Source of the DNA: JBLNCE01 sp050260415
GTDB lineage: Bacteria > Bacillota > UBA4882 > JAAYXC01
Direction: 5' to 3'
Length of the DNA stretch: 12,898 nt
NCBI GenBank assembly: GCA_050260415.1
Contig: JBLNCE010000187.1
Span: 1-12,898 of the forward strand
Shown: piece by piece, positions 1 through 7,212 of the stretch
Layout of the letters: every line of letters begins with the position of its first letter
Numbering within the stretch: position 1 is the stretch's first letter
Notes under the pieces: generated by a model
What the model saw: only the letters and a program-made list of their open reading frames with translations
Told to the model about the DNA's origin: nothing
Database searches by the model: none
Position numbers and translations under genes: made by a program

Positions 1-128
1 ACCTCAAGGAAGGCTCGGTCATCGGCGCCGGCGTGATCTTGAGCGACGATTGCGTCGTGGAGCAGAACGAGGTTATCGAGGCGAACGTCAAGATCTGGCC
101 GGGGAAAGTGGTGGGGGCGAAGGCCTGA
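1..128 (+). CDS. C-terminal fragment of a hexapeptide-repeat protein, probably a sugar nucleotidyltransferase
   Basis: The reading frame is open from base 3 to a TGA at 126-128 and gives about 41 residues, so the 5' end lies outside the window. The peptide has the periodic V/I-x-G-x-x-V/I pattern of a left-handed beta helix (SVIGAGVILSDDCVVEQNEV) and closes with VKIWPGKVVGAKA. Tails of this kind are common at the end of sugar-1-phosphate nucleotidyltransferases (mannose-1-P guanylyltransferase or glucose-1-P thymidylyltransferase types) that end in a hexapeptide domain. An acyltransferase is the alternative. The next gene starts six bases after the stop, so the two are probably cotranscribed. 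The catalytic domain is not visible, so the substrate cannot be stated. Confidence 0.6.
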   Translation, partial: LKEGSVIGAGVILSDDCVVEQNEVIEANVKIWPGKVVGAKA

Positions 129-133
129 AGCCC

Positions 134-1246
134 ATGGAACGCAAACACGCCGTGCATCGATTATACTTGGCCTATACACCCTACCACGTCATTCAGACGC
201 TTGCGGATGCCTATGCCGCCGTCGATGAACGCAGTGTTTTGTTTTTGATCGCCGATGCCGACCAGCCCGAGCATCTTCTGGCGGCCTTGCGTGAACTGCG
301 TGATTGTCCGTTTGCGGCGGTCTATGCATTTCCCGGGGTCTTCGGCAAAAAAGGTGCCTACGCGCATCACCTGGTCGTCAGGCGGAACATTGCCAGAATC
401 GAACGGGTCTTGCGTGAATACGCCGGCCTACCGAAACGCGTTTTTGTCGCCAACGACCAGCGCCCGGAGTCGCAATACGTTATGTTTTTGGCAAAAAAAG
501 CGAACCACGGCACACGGGTAACGTACATTGAAGACGGCGGCGCGGTCTACTGCACCGAGCAAATTCCTCGTACCTCGCGGGGCAAAACCATGGCCGCGCG
601 CATCATCTACGGAAAATGGTGGCATGAAGTGCCGGTTCAGGGAACACATCCTCTGATTGACGATCTTTTGGTCATGTGGCCGGACAGTCTTCGCCCCGAA
701 TTGCGGGGAAATACCGTCGCAGAGATACGCGTGGAGCGGTTGCAACGCCTCCTGGACAGCGGCTTCATTAACCTGTACCTGTCCAAGCTTGGCGTTGATC
801 TGAAATGTCTGGCAGATACGGATGCCATTGTCATCCTGCCGCATTCAACCGGGATTCACGCTCGCGCCGACGCGGACGCCCTCGCGCGCGCATTGGCCGC
901 GATACAGCGGTGTGGTGTACGTTTGTCGGCCAAGTACCATCCCCGTGAAGCGCAGGCGGACTATCTGAATCTTGCGGCGATCCCCGATTTGAAGTTTATC
1001 CCGCGCGCTTGTCCGATGGAGGCCGTTTTTTTGTCTCTGCGGCAACTGGATCGGAAGGTCGATGTGATCGGAGTTCACTCGACCTCGCTCTTGACGGCGA
1101 AATGGATCCTCAAGTCCCTGACGGTGCACGGCTATTTTCTTGAACACTCCTTGGATCCGCATTTATGTGCCGTGGCGCGTCAGGCCGGCATACATGTCCA
1201 TAGTCTTGCTGAACTGACGAGGATTTATGAGGCGAAAGATGAGTAG
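134..1246 (+). CDS. Putative sialyltransferase-type glycosyltransferase (GT52 / polysialyltransferase-like)
   Basis: A 370-residue protein starting at ATG 134. The same frame is open upstream to base 50, but that part overlaps the previous gene and is compositionally poor, whereas MERKHAVHRLYLAYTPYHVI reads as a normal start with the first beta strand. Three motifs typical of bacterial sialyltransferases (GT38, GT52, GT80) are visible: a D/E-D/E-G motif as E133-D134-G135 after a beta strand (VTYIEDGG), an HP motif as H269-P270 (AKYHPRE), and a serine/threonine motif at H315-S-T-S318 (GVHSTSLL). In studied members these bind CMP or act in catalysis. The length suits GT52. The protein probably transfers a sialic-type sugar at the cytoplasmic face, which fits the CMP-nonulosonate genes 2 kb downstream. 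Acceptor and linkage are unknown. It overlaps the next gene by 20 bases. Confidence 0.7.
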   Translation: MERKHAVHRLYLAYTPYHVIQTLADAYAAVDERSVLFLIADADQPEHLLAALRELRDCPFAAVYAFPGVFGKKGAYAHHLVVRRNIARIERVLREYAGLPKRVFVANDQRPESQYVMFLAKKANHGTRVTYIEDGGAVYCTEQIPRTSRGKTMAARIIYGKWWHEVPVQGTHPLIDDLLVMWPDSLRPELRGNTVAEIRVERLQRLLDSGFINLYLSKLGVDLKCLADTDAIVILPHSTGIHARADADALARALAAIQRCGVRLSAKYHPREAQADYLNLAAIPDLKFIPRACPMEAVFLSLRQLDRKVDVIGVHSTSLLTAKWILKSLTVHGYFLEHSLDPHLCAVARQAGIHVHSLAELTRIYEAKDE

Positions 1247-2513
1247 AATTGATCCGAACCAATCAATGATAAGAGAAAATATTGGTCTAGTGGGTTTGAT
1301 TGCTATTCTGATTGTTCTTCCATTTGGGGGATTCAGCATCCATATCGGCGGGAAAACACCGGAGATCCTTTTTGCGGATGTGATTGTTTTTCTTTTGGCT
1401 GGTTTGTTGTTTGCGCGGATAATCCGGTTCGGACGGCAAGCACCCCTCAATCGCTCCGTGACCGCGATGGTCATACCTATTATCCTTCTCCTGATATTTG
1501 GCGGCATCGCCGTATTCAACCTCCCCTTTTCCGCGGACCCGTCAAGATGCATGGCGCGTATCTTGAACGTGGTTGCAGGCCCGCTCCTGGCGATTATGGC
1601 GTATTGCCTCGCAGCTGGGAATTCGAAAACCTTGAAGGTTTTTTCGTCCTTCATCCCCCTATTTAGCTGCTATCTTGCCGTAGCACAGTTCATAACACTG
1701 TTCATAACAACGGGCAGCATGTTACCTAATCTTATCAGCCGCAATACGGCGGGGGTTTTTGCTTGCAGCCTCAATTATACCGCGGCATTAATGTTGTTCT
1801 TGGCGGTCGTTTCAGGCGGACTGTATATTCACCCGGCACCCGGGACAAAAAGTCTTCTTGCCGGATTCGGTTACGCCGCCGGATTCTCCCTCACGCTGAT
1901 CTCCGGTTCACGCGGCGGGTTTATCGCTTTAATCTTGGGGACTGCCTTCTTGTCTGTCTTCCTCTGCAAAAAGGATCGGTACCGTTTGCTAGGCCTGGTG
2001 CTGTTGGCTGTTCTGATCAGCACGCCCTTCGCCGTCGCAGCAAAAGACGTTGCCATCAGAACGATTTCGTTTCTTGTCCCGAATGCGCCCGACGTAACTT
2101 TCGCTTCCAGCGACATATTCCGGACATCGATCTGGGAGCTGGCCTGGGCGAAGTTTCTCCGACAACCTGTTTTCGGCGTAGGTTTCGATGATTTATATGT
2201 AGCGGACCTGGGCAAATCCATGCCTGCCCACAGCGCCGTCCTCGAGCTGTTGCTGGGCGTCGGTTTGTTCGGTTTAATCGTTTACCTCGCGATCGGTTTT
2301 TGTTTCATGAACCGAATGTACCATTGGCGCAACAAACCCCTCGCCGCGAGCCTCCTGGCAAGCTTGGCGGCATTGGCGGCGTCCGTCGCCATTCAGCCTT
2401 TTCTGACCACCGGCCGTGCCTTGAACTTAATCATGGGCATTGTCATCGGGCTTGGGCTGCGCGTCTTGGACGCCGCCCGCGAAGAGCCGGAGACAATGCC
2501 GAAACCGGAGTAG
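1227..2513 (+). CDS. O-antigen polymerase / O-antigen ligase family membrane protein (Wzy/WaaL-like)
   Basis: A 428-residue, strongly hydrophobic protein with roughly eleven or twelve apparent membrane segments, for example around residues 17-35, 45-64, 78-100, 134-160, 230-247, 336-362 and 373-392. Diagnostic features are the GSRGGFIAL stretch with R229, and a large periplasmic-type loop (about residues 275-335) holding W-x-x-A-W and GVGFDDLY, followed by MPAHSAVLELLLGVGLFG with H335. This layout is that of the Wzy_C / O-antigen ligase family, which either polymerises lipid-linked repeat units or transfers the glycan to its acceptor. Sequence alone does not separate the two roles. ATG 1227 is used here. 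ATG 1239 is an equally good start, with GAGG at 1229-1232. The first codons are distinctly AT-rich compared with the neighbours. Confidence 0.85.
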   Translation: MRRKMSRIDPNQSMIRENIGLVGLIAILIVLPFGGFSIHIGGKTPEILFADVIVFLLAGLLFARIIRFGRQAPLNRSVTAMVIPIILLLIFGGIAVFNLPFSADPSRCMARILNVVAGPLLAIMAYCLAAGNSKTLKVFSSFIPLFSCYLAVAQFITLFITTGSMLPNLISRNTAGVFACSLNYTAALMLFLAVVSGGLYIHPAPGTKSLLAGFGYAAGFSLTLISGSRGGFIALILGTAFLSVFLCKKDRYRLLGLVLLAVLISTPFAVAAKDVAIRTISFLVPNAPDVTFASSDIFRTSIWELAWAKFLRQPVFGVGFDDLYVADLGKSMPAHSAVLELLLGVGLFGLIVYLAIGFCFMNRMYHWRNKPLAASLLASLAALAASVAIQPFLTTGRALNLIMGIVIGLGLRVLDAAREEPETMPKPE

Positions 2514-2516
2514 ACG

Positions 2517-3431
2517 ATGTGCCGCGTAACGCCCCTGGTTAGTTACGTCATCATTACACGCAACCGTAGCGACGATCTCCTGGAGACCGTCACTTGCCTA
2601 TGCGCGCAGCAATACCCGCATAAAGAAATCGTGGTCTTTGACAACGGCTCCGAGGCGGAGCAAGCGGCAAAACAATGCGCCGCGCTCAAACTTATCGACC
2701 CCGGAATCGTTTATGCCCGCTCGGCACGCAACCTCGGCGTTAGCGGCGGCCGTAACGCCGCGCTGGTGCTGGCGCACGGCGAGATCTTGATTACGATCGA
2801 CGATGACGCCGTGTTTCTCGACCCGGAGGCGACAACCAAGATCGTGCGCCGGATGACCGGGGAGGAAAGACTCGGTGTGCTGGCGTTGCGGATTGTCGAT
2901 TACGAAACGGGGGTCCTCGAACGATACGCTTTTCCGACCCGGCAAAAAGACCGTGATTCACAGACCGAATTTGAGACCACCTGGTTTATCGGCGCCGGCC
3001 ATGCCGTGCGGCGCAAAGTCTACGACGATGTGGGCTTGTACAACGATTATTTCCCTTATGGCCACGAGGAGCTTGATCTGTCCTTCCGGATCATCGACCA
3101 TGGCTACCGGATTCTCTATTTTCCGGAGACAATACGCCACAAAAAAACAAAGAACACCAGGAATGCGGATAGCAATGACTTCCTGGCCGTAAAACTCGAA
3201 AACCGAATCAAAGTTGCCATCAGAAACCTGCCCTGGCGCTATGTGGCCTCCACGTTTCTATTACATTCAGCGCTGATGTTGCTGAGATTCTCCCACGGTA
3301 ATCCAGCGCCGGTGCTGATTGCGTGTAAAAATTTGGCCGGGAAGATACCGGCTCTCTTGGCCGAGCGGAAGGTCATCCAAAGGTTGACGCAAAAACGCAT
3401 CCTGAAGATGAAGGGGCCGATTCTCTATTGA
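2517..3431 (+). CDS. GT2-family glycosyltransferase
   Basis: A 304-residue GT-A fold inverting glycosyltransferase. The N-terminus VSYVIITRNRSDDLLETV is the usual GT2 nucleotide-binding strand and turn. VVFDNGS carries the second conserved acidic position. LGVSGGRNAAL and the metal/nucleotide site I-T-I-D95-D96-D97 follow. A likely catalytic-base region GHEELDLSFRI sits at E184-D187, as in rhamnosyltransferase-like GT2 enzymes. The C-terminal 80 residues are basic and amphipathic, with a hydrophobic patch near residues 243-257, which suggests association with the inner membrane where lipid-linked acceptors are found. It starts three bases after the previous stop, with GGAG at 2507-2510 six bases ahead of ATG 2517. 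The donor sugar cannot be read from the sequence. Confidence 0.88.
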   Translation: MCRVTPLVSYVIITRNRSDDLLETVTCLCAQQYPHKEIVVFDNGSEAEQAAKQCAALKLIDPGIVYARSARNLGVSGGRNAALVLAHGEILITIDDDAVFLDPEATTKIVRRMTGEERLGVLALRIVDYETGVLERYAFPTRQKDRDSQTEFETTWFIGAGHAVRRKVYDDVGLYNDYFPYGHEELDLSFRIIDHGYRILYFPETIRHKKTKNTRNADSNDFLAVKLENRIKVAIRNLPWRYVASTFLLHSALMLLRFSHGNPAPVLIACKNLAGKIPALLAERKVIQRLTQKRILKMKGPILY

Positions 3432-4483
3432 CCGGTAAAAGAATGGTCAAACCGCAAGCTGAACCGCCATGGGGCAAGAATGGCGTCTATCTCGTCGCGG
3501 AAGCGGGCATCAATCATAACGGGAACCCAGCGCGCGCGCTTGCAATGATTGATTGCGCCGCCGGCGCGGGTGCCGATGCCGTTAAGTTCCAGGTCTACCA
3601 CGCGGAAGATCTTGTCCAGCCGGGTGCCGCCAAAGCCGAATATCAAAAGGAGAGAACGGGCGCGGATGAAACACAACTAGAAATGCTCCGGCAATACGAA
3701 TTCCCGCCTGATATTTGGGCTATTTTGGCCAAAAAAGCCGCGGACGCGGGCCTTGATCTGATTTGTACTCCTTTCGACGACAGGAGTCTGGAACTGCTTG
3801 AGGGTTTACCGGTCAAAGCCGTCAAGGTCGCTTCCGGCGAGATTACAAACCATCCTTTGTTGAAACGAATTGCGAAAACGCGCAAGCCCGTCATTCTTTC
3901 CACCGGGATGTCCACGTTGGGGGAGATTGATGCGGCCGTAAGTATTTTTACCGAAGCGGGCGCCGCCGACCTGGCGTTGTTGCACTGTACCTCCGCTTAT
4001 CCGGCGTCGGATGCGGAAGTCAACCTGAGAGCCATGCGGACGCTGGCGGAGGCATTTCAAAAGCCGGTGGGATACTCCGATCATACACCGGGGGTAGCGG
4101 TCGCCGTCGCCGCCGTGGCTTTGGGCGCGGTGATTATTGAAAAGCATTTTACCCTTGACAAATCTCTTCCCGGCCCGGATCACACCATGTCACTCGGGCC
4201 GGATGAGCTGCGGAGTTTTGTCGAGGCGATCAGGCGCGTTGAGATCGCTCTGGGCAGCCCGGTCAAGCAGGTTACCCCCGGCGAACTCGAGCTTAGGACG
4301 CTGGCCAGGCGAAGCATCTGCGCGGCCGTGGAAATCGCGGCCGGCACCATGATAACGGACGCTGTGCTGACATACAAGCGTCCTGGTTACGGCATTCCTC
4401 CGTCGTTTACGACATTCGTCCTCGGTAAAACGGCGCGAAGAACCATAAAAGCCGGCGAATGCCTGACTTGGTCGGACTTCTGA
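3428..4483 (+). CDS. neuB: N-acetylneuraminate / legionaminate synthase family protein (NeuB-like)
   Basis: A 351-residue enzyme that condenses phosphoenolpyruvate with a C6 amino sugar (ManNAc or 2,4-diacetamido-2,4,6-trideoxymannose) to give a nine-carbon nonulosonic acid. The TIM-barrel domain begins with VAEAGINHNG (E25, the position of the conserved catalytic-region Glu), then VKFQ, CTPFD, KVASGEITNHPLL and STGMS. The metal-binding histidines are H219 in YSDHT and H240 in EKHFT, spaced 21 residues apart as H215 and H236 are in the meningococcal enzyme. GPDHTMSL follows. From about residue 290 a C-terminal antifreeze-like SAF domain is recognisable (RRSICAAVEI, VLGKTARRTIKAGE). The start is probably TTG 3428, which overlaps the preceding TGA (TTGA) and has AAGGGG 11 bases upstream. 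ATG 3443, five codons in, is the alternative. Neuraminate and legionaminate synthases cannot be separated by eye; context favours legionaminate. Confidence 0.93.
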   Translation: MTGKRMVKPQAEPPWGKNGVYLVAEAGINHNGNPARALAMIDCAAGAGADAVKFQVYHAEDLVQPGAAKAEYQKERTGADETQLEMLRQYEFPPDIWAILAKKAADAGLDLICTPFDDRSLELLEGLPVKAVKVASGEITNHPLLKRIAKTRKPVILSTGMSTLGEIDAAVSIFTEAGAADLALLHCTSAYPASDAEVNLRAMRTLAEAFQKPVGYSDHTPGVAVAVAAVALGAVIIEKHFTLDKSLPGPDHTMSLGPDELRSFVEAIRRVEIALGSPVKQVTPGELELRTLARRSICAAVEIAAGTMITDAVLTYKRPGYGIPPSFTTFVLGKTARRTIKAGECLTWSDF

Positions 4484-4544
4484 CTCGCACGACATGGCGA
4501 CAAAGGATGGCATAAAATCAAAATGCTAAGGCGCTAATCCGCAA

Positions 4545-5243
4545 ATGGCAACGCAAGTATTAGCCCTCATCCCGGCCCGCGGCGGCTCGAAATCGATTCC
4601 GCGCAAGAACCTCCAGTTTTTGCACGGTTTACCCTTGATCGCCCATACGATCAAGACGGCGATTGACGCCGCCAGCATCAACCGCGTCGTCGTTTCCACC
4701 GATGACGCGGAGATTGCCGACCGCAGCCGGGAATACGGCGCGGAGGTGCTCATGCGTCCTGCGCACTTGGCCGGCGATGAAACGCCCATGGCCGTAGTGG
4801 TCCGTTATACGTTGGACCAGCTTAAAGAGACGGAAAGATACGCTCCCGACGTCCTGGTACTTCTGCAGCCCACTTCGCCGTTGCGTGATGCCGATGACGT
4901 CGAGCGCGCCATGCAGTTATTCCACCAAAACGATTGCGCCGCCCTGGTCAGCGTAACCCCGGTCAAACACCATCCGTCTTGGATGTATACCTTGACGGGG
5001 AACCGCCTGCAGCCCTTTCTGGAAACGGAACTGCCGTCGCGGCGGCAGGAACTGACGCCCTTGTATTGCCTGAACGGCGCGATCTACGTCATTCGCTCCG
5101 CCGAGTTCTATCGTGGCAACAGTCTCGTGCCCCCGGGCGCATGTGCCTTCATTATGTCCGCCGAGCATTCATTGGACATTGACGAACCGGGCGACCTGGT
5201 CGTCGCCGAGGCTATCTTGCGGGCACGGGGAAAGGAGCGTTAA
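4545..5243 (+). CDS. neuA: Acylneuraminate / legionaminate cytidylyltransferase (NeuA-like)
   Basis: A 232-residue CMP-nonulosonate synthetase. It activates the keto-acid sugar made by the NeuB-like enzyme with CTP, releasing pyrophosphate. Visible family motifs are the CTP-binding loop LALIPARGGSKSIPRKNL near the N-terminus, VVVSTDDAEIA, the substrate-facing RPAHLAGDETPM, VLLQPTSPLRDADD, YCLNGAIYVI, and the late aspartate pair in SLDIDEPGDL that binds metal. The length matches single-domain bacterial NeuA/LegF proteins, with no fused esterase domain. ATG 4545 puts the first beta strand at the expected distance. The Shine-Dalgarno sequence is weak: only AAGG at 4528-4531, 13 bases away. The 61-base gap before it is one of the longer ones in the cluster. 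CMP-KDO synthetase (KdsB) is less likely because of the IPARGGSKxIPxKN signature and the NeuB/NeuC neighbours. Confidence 0.93.
   Translation: MATQVLALIPARGGSKSIPRKNLQFLHGLPLIAHTIKTAIDAASINRVVVSTDDAEIADRSREYGAEVLMRPAHLAGDETPMAVVVRYTLDQLKETERYAPDVLVLLQPTSPLRDADDVERAMQLFHQNDCAALVSVTPVKHHPSWMYTLTGNRLQPFLETELPSRRQELTPLYCLNGAIYVIRSAEFYRGNSLVPPGACAFIMSAEHSLDIDEPGDLVVAEAILRARGKER
5232..5237 (+). promoter_or_regulatory. Shine-Dalgarno site supporting a TTG start
   Basis: AAGGAG lies inside the last codons of the neuA-like gene and 11 bases before TTG 5249. No ATG or GTG is placed so that the conserved N-terminus ICVVTGTRAEYG would begin correctly, so this site supports TTG as the start of the neuC-like gene. 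Confidence 0.6.
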
Positions 5244-5248
5244 CAAGT

Positions 5249-6403
5249 TTGAAAACCATCTGCGTCGTGACCGGAACCCGCGCGGAATATGGACTGTTGA
5301 AACGCATTATGTCCCTGATTGATGCCTCAGAGCAATTGACGCTCCGCACCGTGGTCACGGGCATGCATCTGTCCCCGGAATACGGAGCGACGGCCGCGGA
5401 AATCGAGCACGACGGCTTCAGGATCGACGCGCGCGTGGACATGCTGTTCAGCTGTGACAAAGCTTCCGCCATGGCCAAAGGGGTCGGCGTCGGCGTATAC
5501 GGGATGGCCCAAGCCTTTGAGTCGTTAGCGCCGGATATCGTGGTCGTGCTGGGGGATCGGGTGGAGGCTTTCGCCGCCGCGATCGCGGCTTCGCTTTCCA
5601 ATATCATCCTCGCGCATATCCATGGCGGGGATAAGTCCCGCGGCGGCCTCGACGAGACGATGCGTCACGCGATCACAAAGTTGGCCCATCTCCACTTTGC
5701 CGCCACCACGCAGAGCGCCCAACGAATCCTGCAAATGGGCGAGGAACCAGGGCGCGTATTCGTGGTGGGCGCGCCCGGCCTCGATGAAATATTCGATACG
5801 GCCGCCGCCGGCAATCCCGAGGAACTTGCGGTCAGCCTCGGACTGGATTTGCACCGTACGGTGATCGTGGTCGTCCAACACCCCGTTTCGACCAGCCCGG
5901 AAACTGCTGAACAACAAATCAGGGAAACGATGGAAGCAATCAGACGCTTGGCAATACAGACGGTGGTTATTTGTCCAAACTCGGACGCCGGCGGCCGGGC
6001 CATGCGCGCGACAATAGATGCATACCGGGATTTGCCCTTCGTAAGAGTCGTCAAGACCCTCGACCGCCGTCAATACCTATGTCTTCTGCGCCACAGCGGA
6101 GTCTTGGTGGGTAATTCGAGCAGTGGCATGATCGAAGCCCCCTGCCTTGGTACCCCGGTCGTCAATATCGGCGAACGACAAGAAGGCCGGGAACAGGCCG
6201 GGTTGGTGCTGCAGGCCGGCTATGACCGGAGCGACATCACGGCCAAAATCCGCCAGGCATTAGCCGCTCGGACCAAAAGTGCATCACAAGGGGAAAGAAA
6301 CGACGTTTACGGCGATGGCAAAGCGAGTGCACGGATTGTCGCGCATCTGGAGCGGCTTCGAATAGATGACATTCCGCGGCAGAAATTGATTACTTATTCC
6401 TGA
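5249..6403 (+). CDS. neuC: Hydrolysing UDP-N-acetyl sugar 2-epimerase (NeuC / LegG-like)
   Basis: A 384-residue GT-B-like enzyme that epimerises C2 of a UDP-HexNAc and hydrolyses UDP. NeuC makes ManNAc from UDP-GlcNAc; LegG makes 2,4-diacetamido-2,4,6-trideoxymannose from UDP-diacetylbacillosamine. Signatures are VVTGTRAEYGLLKRIM at the N-terminus, VVLGDRVEAFAAA, HIHGGDKSRGGLDETMRHAI, VQHPVSTSPE, ICPNSDAGGR, and the UDP-binding LVGNSSSGMIEAP followed by GTPVVNIGERQEGRE. The non-hydrolysing WecB type lacks the TGTRAEYG and GNSSSGMIE combination seen here. The start is TTG 5249, five bases after the neuA stop and with AAGGAG upstream. The TGA stop at 6401-6403 sits within the left arm of a 14-base inverted repeat, so the last few residues may have been shaped by whatever placed that repeat. 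Context favours LegG over NeuC, but not decisively. Confidence 0.92.
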   Translation: MKTICVVTGTRAEYGLLKRIMSLIDASEQLTLRTVVTGMHLSPEYGATAAEIEHDGFRIDARVDMLFSCDKASAMAKGVGVGVYGMAQAFESLAPDIVVVLGDRVEAFAAAIAASLSNIILAHIHGGDKSRGGLDETMRHAITKLAHLHFAATTQSAQRILQMGEEPGRVFVVGAPGLDEIFDTAAAGNPEELAVSLGLDLHRTVIVVVQHPVSTSPETAEQQIRETMEAIRRLAIQTVVICPNSDAGGRAMRATIDAYRDLPFVRVVKTLDRRQYLCLLRHSGVLVGNSSSGMIEAPCLGTPVVNIGERQEGREQAGLVLQAGYDRSDITAKIRQALAARTKSASQGERNDVYGDGKASARIVAHLERLRIDDIPRQKLITYS

Positions 6404-6484
6404 ATCCGTGACATCAATAGCCTGCCAGGCAAAATCACGGGAGCTTGCGGTAGTGTTTTACAGTTCAGTAGTCACGGATTCAGG
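6399..6484. repeat. 14-base perfect inverted repeat with a 58-base interior, between neuC-like and neuD-like genes
   Basis: The left arm CCTGAATCCGTGAC (6399-6412) is the exact reverse complement of the right arm GTCACGGATTCAGG (6471-6484). The interior (6413-6470) codes for nothing recognisable and contains a small palindrome, GCCTG-C-CAGGC, at 6420-6430. The left arm includes the neuC stop codon. The pentamer TTACT occurs at 6390-6394 and again at 6485-6489, directly after the right arm but four bases short of the left arm, so it is at best a doubtful target-site duplication. There is no T-run after the right arm, which argues against an intrinsic terminator. A small non-autonomous element (MITE-like), an mRNA-stabilising hairpin or a regulatory site are all possible. 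The surrounding gap of 108 bases (6404-6511) is the longest in the window. Confidence 0.75.
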
Positions 6485-6497
6485 TTACTAAATTACC

Positions 6498-6502
6498 GGA
6501 GG
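6498..6502 (+). promoter_or_regulatory. Strong ribosome binding site for the neuD-like gene
   Basis: GGAGG stands nine bases before ATG 6512 and 15 before the in-frame ATG 6518, so it favours 6512 as the start. It lies just outside the inverted repeat, so a hairpin would leave it accessible. Confidence 0.65.
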
Positions 6503-6511
6503 TTTCGCCTG

Positions 6512-7177
6512 ATGAACATGCGAAAAGTACTCATCTACGGGGCCGGGGGCCAAGGGCGGGTCGTCCTTGATATCCTTCGATCCGCCCGCACGGTGGATAT
6601 TCTTGGCTTCGTGGATAGCAACCCCGCCCTTGTCGGCCGGACTGTGGACGGCATAAAGGTCTTGGGAACCATGGCCGATGTGACGGAGATCAAGGCGCGA
6701 TACCCGGAAATCGCGGCCGTCGTCGCGATCGGCGACAACTACGACCGCGCGCACATCGCTGAGCAACTGGAACAATTCGGGGTGGCCTTCGTCAATGCCG
6801 TCCACCCGCACACGTCAATCAGCGCCACCGCCTGCATCGCGGGAAACGTAACCATCGCGGCCGGCGCGATTGTCTGCGCCCACGCCCGCATCGGCCAAAA
6901 CGTCATCGTCAACTCCGGCGCGATTGTCGAGCACGAGTGTCTAGTCGAGGAGAACGTCCATCTAGCGCCGGGAACAAAACTTGCGGGCCGGGTCACGGTC
7001 CGCCGGAATACCTTCGTCGGCATCGGGGCCACCATTATCGGGCATCTCGTGGTCGGCGCGGATGCCATCGTGGGGGCAGGCGCGGTCGTAATCAAACCCG
7101 TGGAACCGGGGACGGTCGTCGCCGGCGTGCCGGCGAAGTACATCAAACCGGCTCCACACGCGTCCGGTTCGCATTAA
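6512..7177 (+). CDS. neuD: Sugar O/N-acyltransferase, NeuD/PglD/LegH-like
   Basis: A 221-residue two-domain acyltransferase. Residues 1 to about 85 form the PglD-type Rossmann domain (KVLIYGAGGQGRVVLDIL, then GFVDSN and VLGT), which binds the nucleotide sugar. From about residue 100 a left-handed beta helix of hexapeptide repeats binds acetyl-CoA, ending in GVPAKYIKP. The likely catalytic base is H141 followed by E142 in IVEHECLVEENVHLAPG, matching the His-Asp/Glu pair of PglD and NeuD. PglD/LegH acetylates the 4-amino group of a UDP-4-amino-trideoxy sugar; NeuD O-acetylates sialic acid. With a dehydratase and an aminotransferase at the end of the same locus, the N-acetyl role is the more economical reading, but an O-acetyl decoration of the nonulosonate is possible. 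ATG 6512 has a good GGAGG. Confidence 0.85.
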   Translation: MNMRKVLIYGAGGQGRVVLDILRSARTVDILGFVDSNPALVGRTVDGIKVLGTMADVTEIKARYPEIAAVVAIGDNYDRAHIAEQLEQFGVAFVNAVHPHTSISATACIAGNVTIAAGAIVCAHARIGQNVIVNSGAIVEHECLVEENVHLAPGTKLAGRVTVRRNTFVGIGATIIGHLVVGADAIVGAGAVVIKPVEPGTVVAGVPAKYIKPAPHASGSH

Positions 7178-7196
7178 CAGTTCGGTCCAAAAGACG

Positions 7197-7201
7197 GGAG
7201 G
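7197..7201 (+). promoter_or_regulatory. Ribosome binding site deciding the TTG start of the GT4 gene
   Basis: GGAGG is placed 11 bases before TTG 7213. The reading frame is open far upstream, to base 6937, but that stretch lies entirely over the neuD-like gene. This site and the conserved N-terminus KPRILIVNPFD together point to 7213. Confidence 0.65.
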
Positions 7202-7212
7202 AAAGCGCGCTT

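Noticed and set aside
428..844. 138-codon open frame on the - strand
   Set aside because: It is opposite the sialyltransferase-like gene, whose motif-bearing frame is clearly the coding one.
4494..4529. 11-codon mini-ORF in the neuB-neuA gap
   Set aside because: It has no ribosome binding site and no sign of a leader peptide or attenuator hairpin. Chance occurrence is the simplest reading.
5525..6073. 182-codon open frame on the - strand
   Set aside because: It lies wholly opposite the conserved neuC-like gene and its translation shows no recognisable motif. Long antisense frames are expected in GC-rich coding DNA.
6399..6484. Intrinsic terminator after the neuC-like gene
   Set aside because: The arms could form a stem, but the 58-base loop is long and no T-run follows the right arm, so termination is not supported.
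3428..7177. Pseudaminic acid pathway
   Set aside because: A PseG-type UDP-sugar hydrolase and a short PseB-type dehydratase would be expected. Instead there is a NeuC-type hydrolysing epimerase and a long PglF-type dehydratase.
6937..7212. 92-codon N-terminal extension of the GT4 gene
   Set aside because: It is Arg/Gly-rich out-of-frame sequence over the neuD-like gene. The conserved GT4 start and a GGAGG both point to TTG 7213.
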